A DNA stretch of 64,000 nucleotides, taken from NCBI RefSeq assembly GCF_009792895.1, contig NZ_WSSC01000001.1, positions 1,426,001-1,490,000 on the forward strand. Direction: 5' to 3'. Shown in pieces: positions 9,113 through 16,388 of this stretch (within the stretch, counting starts at the first letter, position 1; each line of letters starts with the position of its first letter). This stretch comes from Pigmentibacter ruber (GTDB lineage Bacteria; Bdellovibrionota_B; Oligoflexia; Silvanigrellales; Silvanigrellaceae). A model generated the notes under the pieces. That model was given only the letters and a program-made list of their open reading frames with translations, was not told where the DNA came from and ran no database searches. The translations under genes and the position numbers were made by a program.

Positions 9113-9518
9113 TTGAATCCTCCTTTTAATTTGAATAACTTACCTATCATACTAATATATTTATAATGTATGTTAAACATCACAGTATTTTTTCTCATAT
9201 ATGCAAAGCATACATGAGAAGTAAATTTATGTGAATTTTCAAATTTTTTGCATTATTTTTTTAGGAATTTTGTAAAAATATGCCCTTAAATATCATTAAT
9301 AAAGTATTTATTACATACATTAATAGTAATTTTTTAAACATACATTTTCATAACATTCAAAAGAATGCTTCAATATGGCATTGCTGAGAAGTTCTATAGA
9401 AAAAAAAGTTTTTCCTTTGCAAGTTCATTTTTTTTATCATAATTCCATTCTTGAAACAAAGTTTTATTTAAAATTCTAATTCTTTGTTCTCCTTTTTCTT
9501 TTGAGGAATTTTTTAATT
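9113..9518. other. Intergenic region between divergent flbD-like and yceD genes
   Basis: About 400 bp, very AT-rich, no coding region recognised. It holds an imperfect 11-bp inverted repeat with a three-base loop (9194-9218) and four copies of CATACAT: 9209-9215, 9314-9320, 9339-9345 and one inverted at 9166-9172. A weak AATGC/GCATT dyad lies near 9364-9382. The region must carry the promoters of both flanking genes, but no -35/-10 pair stands out. Confidence 0.5.
9194..9218. promoter_or_regulatory. Imperfect dyad in the flbD/yceD divergent region
   Basis: CTCATATATGC, loop AAA, then GCATACATGAG: 11 bp with a single mismatch. There is no T-run after the right arm on the plus strand and no T-run in the corresponding position on the minus strand, so a simple terminator is unlikely. 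It could be an operator or an RNA hairpin in the flbD leader (82 bp upstream of its GTG). Confidence 0.35.
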
Positions 9519-10151
9519 ATGAAAAAAAATATTTCTTTAAGCATTCCAAAAATTGGTAATGAAGTAACAGTTATTTTTGGGATGAATGACAAACCACTTG
9601 GAAATGTATTTCATTTTGATGATGGTCTTGTTTCTGAAAATACTATTGGATTTCTAACTGAATATGGTCTTACACCAAACAACCCAGAATATAAAAAAAT
9701 TTCAGGAGTTTTAAAGATTGTAAAAGAGCATATGCTTTTTCGCGTTTCTGGTGAAATAATATTTGAACCACTTCTTGAATGTGTACGTTCACTAACAGAA
9801 TTTAGAGCTAAAATTTCAGCACCAATAAACTGTTTTTTCACTCCTAAATCTGTTCAGGAAAAAGCTAAAATTAATACATTTAAAGGAAGTAATACAAAGG
9901 ATGAAGAAGAAGATTTGGAAATAAGTATCGAAGAACTTGAAAATTATTTTTATAGTGGAAGTTTTTTAGTTCTTGATGAAATGTTAATAGATTCATTATA
10001 TTGCGCAATTCCAGAATTACCTCTTTGCAGAGAAAATTGTTTAGGTCTTTGTTCTGAATGTGGTGAAGAATTAAACTTAACTGATTTAAATGGCAAAACA
10101 AGAACTGTCGCACATAAAAAAAACTGCAGTCATTTTAAAAAGTTGCATTAA
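9519..10151 (+). CDS. YceD family (DUF177) protein
   Basis: DUF177/YceD proteins are linked to 23S rRNA (large subunit) accumulation and usually lie immediately upstream of rpmF (L32). The C-terminal signature is clear: ALPELPLCRENCLGLC-type sequence (here IPELPLCRENCLGLC) followed by SECGEEL, giving the four-cysteine C-x4-C-x3-C-x2-C pattern, with a DEEEDLEISIEELE acidic stretch before it. GAGGA (9503-9507) precedes ATG 9519 by 11 bases; an in-frame TTG at 9501 overlaps the ribosome site and was rejected. No rpmF follows; the next gene encodes an unrelated LysM-variant protein 137 bp downstream. Confidence 0.8.
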   Translation: MKKNISLSIPKIGNEVTVIFGMNDKPLGNVFHFDDGLVSENTIGFLTEYGLTPNNPEYKKISGVLKIVKEHMLFRVSGEIIFEPLLECVRSLTEFRAKISAPINCFFTPKSVQEKAKINTFKGSNTKDEEEDLEISIEELENYFYSGSFLVLDEMLIDSLYCAIPELPLCRENCLGLCSECGEELNLTDLNGKTRTVAHKKNCSHFKKLH

Positions 10152-10288
10152 TAGGCATTTCAAGTTCTTTTTCCGCCATAATTTAATTTCTGTAAAATAT
10201 TAACTATTTATCTAAAACTATTCATTATTTATAAAAAATTCTCCGAAAAGAAATTAAGGTTTTCCTTCATTTGGAATGAGGGTATCGT

Positions 10289-11449
10289 ATGCACTTTTTG
10301 AAGAAATTAGCAGAAAAATGGGGAGTAAAATTAGTTATTTTATCTCTTTTCGCTGTTCCTTTTTCTGTTTCTGCTAGTGAAGAAGTGTTTGAATATACTG
10401 TACAACCAAATGATAATCTTTCTACCATACTCCAAAAACTTTCCTTAAAACCTATCTATGGAAAGAATGGTTCTTTAGCAGAAGTTTTAAAATTAAATCC
10501 TGAGAAGCAAGAAAGTGAAGGAAATTGTATTTATGCTGGTGAAGTCATACTTTTACCAAAAAGTATGCTGACAAAAGAGAAGCTAAATCTTGAATTAAAA
10601 AAAGAAATTGGGAAACAAACTGAAATTAAAAAAACAAATGAAAACAATAATGTAAAGGCGACTTTACAACCTAAAGAACCAAAAGTTCCCGTTCAAAAAA
10701 ATGAAACTGTAGTAATCCAGCAACATAAAGAACCAAAAGTTCCCGTGCAAAAAAGTGAAACTGTAGTAACCCAGCAACCTAAAGAACCAAAAGTTCCCGT
10801 GCAAAAAAATGAAACTGTAGTAATCCAGCAACCTAAAGAACCAAAAGTTCCCGTGCAAAAAAGTGAAACTGCAGTAATCCAACAACCTAAAGAACCAAAA
10901 GTTCCCGTGCAAAAAAATGAAACAATTTATACTCAACAAGCTAAGTCTGCCACAGATATAAAACCAGCTTCTTTTGAAAACAAAAATGCAGAAAAAGAGC
11001 AATCCCTACAAAATAAGTTTTCAAAGCCGAATGCTATAATTACAAACATTCTGCCAAATGATAAAGAAAATAAACCTAACTTCAATAAGCTAAATGAAAT
11101 CTTGATTTCAAATTCGAAAGATCGTTCTAGTAATCAAGTAACTAAACAAAGCTTAGAATTTGCTAATTCATCCAAAATAGAAAACCATCTGTTTTCTTCT
11201 CAAAAAACAATTTTACTAGCTATGCCTCTAAAAAAACAAGAAATAAGCAGAGAAGATAATTTAAGCAGTTCTTCTACAAAAAGCTCTCCTGTTTCAAATT
11301 CTTATTTCCGTAAGGAAGTTTTTCTTTCAGATGAAAATAGTTGCGATATATTTCCAAGCTGTAAATTTTGGTTATGGGACTTAAATAATAAATGCTGCAA
11401 TCCCAAAAAACCTTTTTTTATGTTAACAAATGATAGTTCTTTAAAGTAA
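10289..11449 (+). CDS. Exported LysM-variant protein with 18-residue tandem repeats
   Basis: Signal peptide at residues 1-29 (LVILSLFAVPFSVSA-SEE). Residues 32-93 form a LysM-like domain of an unusual kind: it starts like LysM (FEYTVQPNDNLSTILQKL) and ends like it (YAGEVILLPK), but has an inserted PIYGKNGSL between the helices and the LNPEK motif shared with three other proteins in this window. Residues 127-216 are five 18-residue repeats (QPKEPKVPVQKNETVVIQ), probably an extended spacer. The C-terminal 30 residues hold a cysteine cluster (SCDIFPSCKF...KCC). Unlike its paralogues there is no FN3 domain and no barrel-like C-terminus. Likely a peptidoglycan-binding envelope protein; start ATG 10289 with GAGGG upstream. 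Confidence 0.75.
   Translation: MHFLKKLAEKWGVKLVILSLFAVPFSVSASEEVFEYTVQPNDNLSTILQKLSLKPIYGKNGSLAEVLKLNPEKQESEGNCIYAGEVILLPKSMLTKEKLNLELKKEIGKQTEIKKTNENNNVKATLQPKEPKVPVQKNETVVIQQHKEPKVPVQKSETVVTQQPKEPKVPVQKNETVVIQQPKEPKVPVQKSETAVIQQPKEPKVPVQKNETIYTQQAKSATDIKPASFENKNAEKEQSLQNKFSKPNAIITNILPNDKENKPNFNKLNEILISNSKDRSSNQVTKQSLEFANSSKIENHLFSSQKTILLAMPLKKQEISREDNLSSSSTKSSPVSNSYFRKEVFLSDENSCDIFPSCKFWLWDLNNKCCNPKKPFFMLTNDSSLK
10667..10936 (+). repeat. 54-bp tandem repeat, five copies, in the LysM-variant gene
   Basis: Five in-frame copies begin at 10667, 10721, 10775, 10829 and 10883. Each encodes 18 residues with core KEPKVPVQK. Copies differ by a few bases, alternating mainly at an Asn/Ser codon (KNET versus KSET), which suggests duplication of a two-unit block. 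Such arrays are prone to copy-number change. Confidence 0.95.
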
Positions 11450-11461
11450 TTTTATAAATTT

Positions 11462-12103
11462 TTAGTTTAATCGTTGTAATAAAAAGAATATCCAACCTTT
11501 TAATTGTTGCCACATAGTCAAAGAATTTTCTTTCGATGTAATGTGCAATCCTAAAAAAATGGCTAGAAAAATAAGACACCAGAATAAAATAAAATGTAAA
11601 TTACTTCGAAAAAATTGAAAAATAATTTTTTTTCTAAGATTTTTAAATTCAGAATAAAAAAGTTTCTGCGGTGAGTCCCACTCAGCTACATATTTTTCAA
11701 ATAAATTTTTTTCAAGCTGAGAAAAATAGTGTTGAGTATTTTTTGCATCAATAGCTGCTAATTCATATGGATCACACTTTTCTAATAGCCAACTAACTCT
11801 AAGTTGTTTAATTTCTTCAGCAACAGCAACTATAAATCTTTCCTTAAATTTTGAGAAAAATAGAATAGAAAAAAGCCCATGAAAAGGCTTTTTATTTGAT
11901 ATTATAGAATACTTTTTTAGCAATCTTTGGAAAAAATCACTAATTTCTACTGAATCAGATTTAACATACGAAAACATTGCGACTTTAATCAGTGCATTGG
12001 TTTCTGTATCACAAAAGTCCACTTCATAACCTATTAAATCGATAGGATTCGATTTCCTTTGAATATGATACTTTTTGCTTATTGTACTTGAACTTAAATT
12101 CAC
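11462..12103 (-). CDS. Unknown protein with C-terminal membrane anchor
   Basis: Not recognised. 213 residues, with one hydrophobic segment near the C-terminus (about 167-190, HFILFWCLIFLAIFLGLHI) and a short tail, so the N-terminal domain probably faces the cytoplasm (tail-anchored topology; no signal peptide). The soluble part is mixed alpha/beta with charged helices (FSQLEKNLFEKYVAEW). It starts at GTG 12103, which overlaps the TGA of the preceding cysteine-rich gene (GTGA), so the two are coupled. It ends 12 bp from the convergent LysM-variant gene. Confidence 0.65.
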   Translation of the reverse strand: MNLSSSTISKKYHIQRKSNPIDLIGYEVDFCDTETNALIKVAMFSYVKSDSVEISDFFQRLLKKYSIISNKKPFHGLFSILFFSKFKERFIVAVAEEIKQLRVSWLLEKCDPYELAAIDAKNTQHYFSQLEKNLFEKYVAEWDSPQKLFYSEFKNLRKKIIFQFFRSNLHFILFWCLIFLAIFLGLHITSKENSLTMWQQLKGWIFFLLQRLN

Positions 12104-12369
12104 AAGAGATCTATCTCACTAAAATTGCTTAAACCACTCACCTCGGGCAAATACTCTATATCGTTCTTAGGAACAAGTACTTGTCGCTCAGCACCTCTAA
12201 CATGAGTCACATATCGGGAACACTCTTTATGTGAATTATCTTTAAAAGGGGCGTGCGGGCATACAGACCCACATGCAGACTTCACTCCACAGACATCACT
12301 TAAAATTAATTTTCCCTCAGAATCAACTAATCCTTGCTTAACATGATAGGGGCAACGACTTTCTTTCAT
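12100..12369 (-). CDS. Small cysteine-rich protein, possible metal-binding
   Basis: 89 residues with cysteines at 6, 27, 33, 37 and 50 and histidines at 9, 39 and 47 (RCPYH, VCGVKSACGSVCPH, HKEC). The spacing could bind zinc or an iron-sulfur cluster; no known family was recognised. No signal peptide, so probably cytoplasmic. Ribosome site AAAAGGAAG-like sequence is seen upstream on the minus strand only weakly (start ATG 12369 with GTAGGGTGA nearby). Overlaps the membrane-anchored gene downstream by 4 bp. Confidence 0.6.
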   Translation of the reverse strand: MKESRCPYHVKQGLVDSEGKLILSDVCGVKSACGSVCPHAPFKDNSHKECSRYVTHVRGAERQVLVPKNDIEYLPEVSGLSNFSEIDLL

Positions 12370-12403
12370 AATTCACCCTACAAAAGGAAGTTAAAAAAAA
12401 AGA

Positions 12404-12415
12404 TTTGCATGCAAA
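12404..12415. promoter_or_regulatory. Perfect palindrome TTTGCATGCAAA upstream of the cysteine-rich gene
   Basis: Perfect 12-bp palindrome 35 bp upstream of the minus-strand ATG at 12369. Its position fits an operator or promoter-proximal site for the two-gene minus-strand unit. No family is assigned to it. Confidence 0.35.
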
Positions 12416-12460
12416 AATAAATTTTGCACAGACAAAAATGACACTTATTTAAGCTTTATT

Positions 12461-12481
12461 TGCTTTAAACTGAGTAAAGCA
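12461..12481. promoter_or_regulatory. Inverted repeat in the dprA upstream region
   Basis: TGCTTTA, seven bases, TAAAGCA. Not followed by a T-run in either direction, so more like a protein-binding site than a terminator. It could be chance in AT-rich DNA. Confidence 0.25.
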
Positions 12482-12694
12482 TAATGAATTTACCTAGTCA
12501 AATTTTTTCCAATGCAAAATAATAATATTATCTTAACTTTATGCGTCATTTTTTTGTTTTCATTAAAATATGGACAAAGACAAAAAAATTGTGATCAAAA
12601 TTAAAAACTATATCAAACAAATAAAAAATAATTTATTTCAAATCGGCATATTACTTTTTTTTTCTTTCAATTTTCTTAAGAAAGTATTTTAATA

Positions 12695-13564
12695 ATGATT
12701 TTTAATAATGAGTGCTCAACTTTAACTAGTGAAGAGTTATGGTTTTTGCAAACAAATTTAAGTATTAAAGAATTAAATAGGGTTCAAAATTTTCTCTCAA
12801 ACCATTTTAATTACAATTCAAGCTCATATAGTTTAGAAAAAATAACTAAAAAATGCAATTTAAATATCAATTTCGAATGTATTGATAAAAAAGAATCTAA
12901 TAAAAAAATTATTCCCTATTATCATCTAGAAAAAATAATTCATAGAAAATGGGAGCATCCTTGTTTACTTGCATATCAATATTGCGGAAATTTACAAATT
13001 TTAGAAAAACCAAAAATCGGTATCATTGGATCTAGAAAACCAACATTTTATGGCAGAAAAATAGCTGCGGATTTTTCTAAAGAACTTACAATTGCAGGAA
13101 ATACTATTATTTCAGGGGGCGCCATAGGAATCGATTCTATTGCAAATTCTGTTGCATTTGAATATGGAAGTTCTTGTGCAATTGTAGGGTCTGGATTAAA
13201 TCAATTATATCCAGCCTCAAATATCAATTTATTTAATAAAATGATGAATTCAGAGAATGCTTTAATTATGAGTGAATTTCATCAATATAGTGGAGCAAAA
13301 AAATGGAATTTTCCACGAAGGAATATATCAATTGCTGCAATATGTGATTTTTTATTGGTAGTTGAAGCTGGTAAAACAAGTGGAAGTTTAATTACAGCGC
13401 ATGCCGCTTTAGATTTAGGTTGTCACGTGGGAGCTATTCCAGGTGATATAACTAGCTCAAATAGTGATGGTTGCAATCAACTTATAAAAAACGGGGCTTA
13501 TTGTATACAATCACCAAAAGATGTCTTAGATATAATAAATTCTCTTAGCTATCTATATTCTTAG
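12695..13564 (+). CDS. dprA: DNA-processing protein DprA/Smf
   Basis: Loads RecA onto incoming single-stranded DNA in natural transformation; the family is also widespread in non-competent bacteria. The Rossmann-like DprA core is clear from about residue 106: KIGIIGSRKPTFYGRKIA, IISGGAIGIDSIAN, CAIVGSGLNQLYPASN, FPRRNISIAAICDFLLVVEA, KTSGSLITAHAALDLG and GAIPGDIT. The protein (289 residues) stops soon after the core, so the C-terminal winged-helix domain present in many DprA proteins is absent; the N-terminal part (1-100) is short and divergent. Start ATG 12695 has only a weak ribosome site. It is followed 35 bp later by addB-like and addA-like genes, a recombination cluster. Confidence 0.92.
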   Translation: MIFNNECSTLTSEELWFLQTNLSIKELNRVQNFLSNHFNYNSSSYSLEKITKKCNLNINFECIDKKESNKKIIPYYHLEKIIHRKWEHPCLLAYQYCGNLQILEKPKIGIIGSRKPTFYGRKIAADFSKELTIAGNTIISGGAIGIDSIANSVAFEYGSSCAIVGSGLNQLYPASNINLFNKMMNSENALIMSEFHQYSGAKKWNFPRRNISIAAICDFLLVVEAGKTSGSLITAHAALDLGCHVGAIPGDITSSNSDGCNQLIKNGAYCIQSPKDVLDIINSLSYLYS

Positions 13565-13599
13565 AGAAGAATTTGCTTCTTTCTTTGTAAGGAAATTAC

Positions 13600-16377
13600 A
13601 TGAAAAAAGAATTTTTTGAGCATTCTATGTTTCTATGTAATTATAAAATTATAACAGAATTCATTCAGCATTATTCTGAATATTCTTGTGCAAAAGATAT
13701 CCATTGGTCGATCGTTTGTGAAAGAAAAGAAGATTTAATTACATTTCGTAATCAAATCTTCCATGAATTAAAAAAATTAAACCGAAATAATAATAAATCT
13801 GTATATGGCATTTCTATGTATACATTGGATAATTTAGCCAGAAATTTTTGTGCATCAATCTCAACTAGCGATAAAAATATTCTAAATCATATTCCAAATT
13901 TTATTTTACAACCATATTTAGATGTAATTAATCAAGAGAAATATATTGAATACTCTTTAAAAATGTTTAATTATTTTAATAATGATTCTCTGCCAATTGC
14001 AAAACAAATTCTATCTTTGATAGATATAAATTGGCCTGAAAGCACATCGCTAGCTAGTTTACTTTTTGACACACAAAGTAAAGATCAAATTAAAAGTGTT
14101 CAAGAAATAAATGAAATTTCATTAAAACAAATTTTAGCTACATATCAGTATTGTAAAGAGGGAATAAGTAATTTTAGTAGACTACAATCCTTAGTAAAAA
14201 ATTATTTAAATATTGATTTTATTGAACATCTTTATAAATTTGAGACAAAATTAATTTTACCTAATAACTTTCTAAAAAGTAATATCATTTGGATTTGTGC
14301 TCCTGAATTTGCTACAAACCACAACAATCAATTAAATATTGAAGAAAATAATTATGACTTAATTAATACTATTAGACCAGGTAATTTTCAAAGCTATGTT
14401 GTTGATGACTTAAGAAGCTCTATTATAAAAACAAAGGAAATTTTAAATTATAAGAATACATTTTTTTGGACAAATAGAACTATTATTAAAGATTCATTCA
14501 ATGATATAAAGCTAAATAGCGACAATATTTTTTTCAAAATTGCTAATAATAATCATTGTTTTATAAAAAAAGTAGATGAAGTGTTAGAATCCGAAAATTC
14601 TTTTAAAATACTTGCTGACTATGATCCAGGAAATTTAAAATTATATACACCATGCGCTTCTGGTAAGTATCCAATCAATGAAAGCATGATAGAAAACTGG
14701 GATTCCAACAATCAAAATTATTTTAAATTTCAAGAAATTTATCCGCAACTAGATAAATATTATAATGAATTTATTGAATATATTTCATTAGTAGAGAATA
14801 TTGAAAAAATAGAAAAAATTGCTGATATTTATTCAATAAAAACAAAAATTAATAATAATTTTATTCTATCACTACTTAAAAATTTTCTATCACAACAAAC
14901 TGTGCAAATTGGTGAACCACATTCCGTAAATAGTCTTCCTAAAGCTCTATCATTTTTTAATTCAGACACTTTTCCAAATAATATTTTTTGCATAGGAAGA
15001 GCTCATGCGGCAACAAACTCAAGTTTTAATGTAAAAGTTTTAAACAATGCCATAACTTTATTAAGAAAAAATGGTGTGCCAATTGATCTTCCTGCAAGTG
15101 AAATTATGTACAAAGGCTTTTGGAAAAATATATGCAACTCTTCAATACCAATATCATTTCTATTAAATTCTGTTGATGAAATGGAAAAATTTCCTCCCTA
15201 TATTGTTTTAAATAAAAATGTTGAATTTTTTGGTGAAAAGTTAAATTTTACTTCTATAAATAGCTTAAAGAAAAAACTAAATGAAAATTTGCAAAATAAA
15301 AACTGGGAAGAATTTTTATTAAAGAATAAAAATAGAATATCTATTACTAGCTTTGAAAAATATATTAATTGTCCATTAAATTTTTATTTACAAGAAGTTC
15401 TTAAATTAAAAAAAGAAAAAGATATTTATTTAAAATCTGATCCTTTGGTAATTGGAAGTAAAATGCATTTAGTTTGTGAACAACTTATTTCACGCTTAGT
15501 AACAATACTTGGAAATTCAAATTACAATAAATTAATGCCTAAAATTTATGAAGAAATTATAATGCATCTAAAAAATGAAAAACTTTTTATTTCGCAATCA
15601 ATCCAAGAATGGAAATTATGCTTCAAAGATATTTTGATAAAATATGGATATATATTTTTTGATCAAATATTTTCTGCCTTTGAAGAAGCGATTGAATTAA
15701 TCTGGAATACAAATGAAAATTCTTTTCAAGCAATACAAGATAGAGAAATATTGAAAAGAACTTTTTATCGCTTTATTTTTATAGAAAAAGAACTCGCTTT
15801 AGAGAATTCTAACTCTCTAGTCGGAATTGAAAGAGAAAGACCTATTCAAATAGATATTGCTGGAATATCTTTTGTTGGAAAAATTGATAGAATTGACTGC
15901 ACTTCAGAAGGTATTAAAATTATTGATTATAAAACAGCTAATATTCCTAAAACTGAAAAAAAACTTGCACTTCTTCCTTCTGAGTTAAAAAAACCAAATA
16001 GTAAATCTGCTAAACTTAGTGTTCAAGGAGCTCTATACTGCCTAGCCTGGGCTGACAAACATTTATTTGAAGATGATGGGGAAAACTTAAATAGAAACCA
16101 AATAACTTCTTTTGCATTATTTCACTTGAAAAATCTGGATACATCCCAAAATCCCATCTTAAATTATGAATTTCTTAATCCTTTAAAAAAAGATAATAAA
16201 ATTTTTTATGAAATGTTAAATGAATATTCAGAATATGTAGAAAAATTAAAGCAGGGATATTTCCAACCTTCTCCTCTAAAAGAAACATATTGCAATTTTT
16301 GCGACTACAAAAATATTTGTCCTGCAAAAGTTAATAATATAAATTCTGATGAATCTTCTGTCGAGCAAATTAATTAG
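13600..16377 (+). CDS. AddB-like helicase-nuclease subunit with PD-(D/E)XK nuclease and Fe-S cysteines
   Basis: Predicted partner of the adjacent UvrD-type helicase in an AddAB-type double-strand-break repair complex. The N-terminal two thirds (1-580) are divergent and lack a recognisable Walker A, as expected of an inactivated helicase fold. The C-terminal third has the RecB-family nuclease: GSKMHLVCEQ (conserved His), FVGKIDRIDC, IKIIDYKTAN (Asp/Lys of motif II-III) and LSVQGALYCLAW (Gln-Tyr motif). Four cysteines fit the AddB iron-sulfur staple: C591 (INCPLNFYL) before the nuclease and C898, C901, C907 after it with C-x2-C-x5-C spacing. Eleven bp precede the addA-like start. AddB is preferred over a generic PD-(D/E)XK protein because of this cluster and context. 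Confidence 0.85.
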   Translation: MKKEFFEHSMFLCNYKIITEFIQHYSEYSCAKDIHWSIVCERKEDLITFRNQIFHELKKLNRNNNKSVYGISMYTLDNLARNFCASISTSDKNILNHIPNFILQPYLDVINQEKYIEYSLKMFNYFNNDSLPIAKQILSLIDINWPESTSLASLLFDTQSKDQIKSVQEINEISLKQILATYQYCKEGISNFSRLQSLVKNYLNIDFIEHLYKFETKLILPNNFLKSNIIWICAPEFATNHNNQLNIEENNYDLINTIRPGNFQSYVVDDLRSSIIKTKEILNYKNTFFWTNRTIIKDSFNDIKLNSDNIFFKIANNNHCFIKKVDEVLESENSFKILADYDPGNLKLYTPCASGKYPINESMIENWDSNNQNYFKFQEIYPQLDKYYNEFIEYISLVENIEKIEKIADIYSIKTKINNNFILSLLKNFLSQQTVQIGEPHSVNSLPKALSFFNSDTFPNNIFCIGRAHAATNSSFNVKVLNNAITLLRKNGVPIDLPASEIMYKGFWKNICNSSIPISFLLNSVDEMEKFPPYIVLNKNVEFFGEKLNFTSINSLKKKLNENLQNKNWEEFLLKNKNRISITSFEKYINCPLNFYLQEVLKLKKEKDIYLKSDPLVIGSKMHLVCEQLISRLVTILGNSNYNKLMPKIYEEIIMHLKNEKLFISQSIQEWKLCFKDILIKYGYIFFDQIFSAFEEAIELIWNTNENSFQAIQDREILKRTFYRFIFIEKELALENSNSLVGIERERPIQIDIAGISFVGKIDRIDCTSEGIKIIDYKTANIPKTEKKLALLPSELKKPNSKSAKLSVQGALYCLAWADKHLFEDDGENLNRNQITSFALFHLKNLDTSQNPILNYEFLNPLKKDNKIFYEMLNEYSEYVEKLKQGYFQPSPLKETYCNFCDYKNICPAKVNNINSDESSVEQIN

Positions 16378-16388
16378 CAGAGGTTTTT

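Larger units (their letters stand above)
12370..12694. other. Intergenic region upstream of dprA and of the cysteine-rich gene
   Basis: 325 bp, very AT-rich, between two divergent genes. No coding sequence was recognised apart from a 16-codon open frame at 12541 without a ribosome site. It contains a perfect 12-bp palindrome (12404-12415) and a 7-bp inverted repeat with a 7-base spacer (12461-12481). No clear promoter pair is visible for dprA. Confidence 0.5.

Noticed and set aside
10664-11002. 112-codon repetitive open frame on the minus strand
   Set aside because: It is the antisense image of the 54-bp tandem repeat in the LysM-variant gene; no ribosome site and aromatic-rich, unnatural composition.
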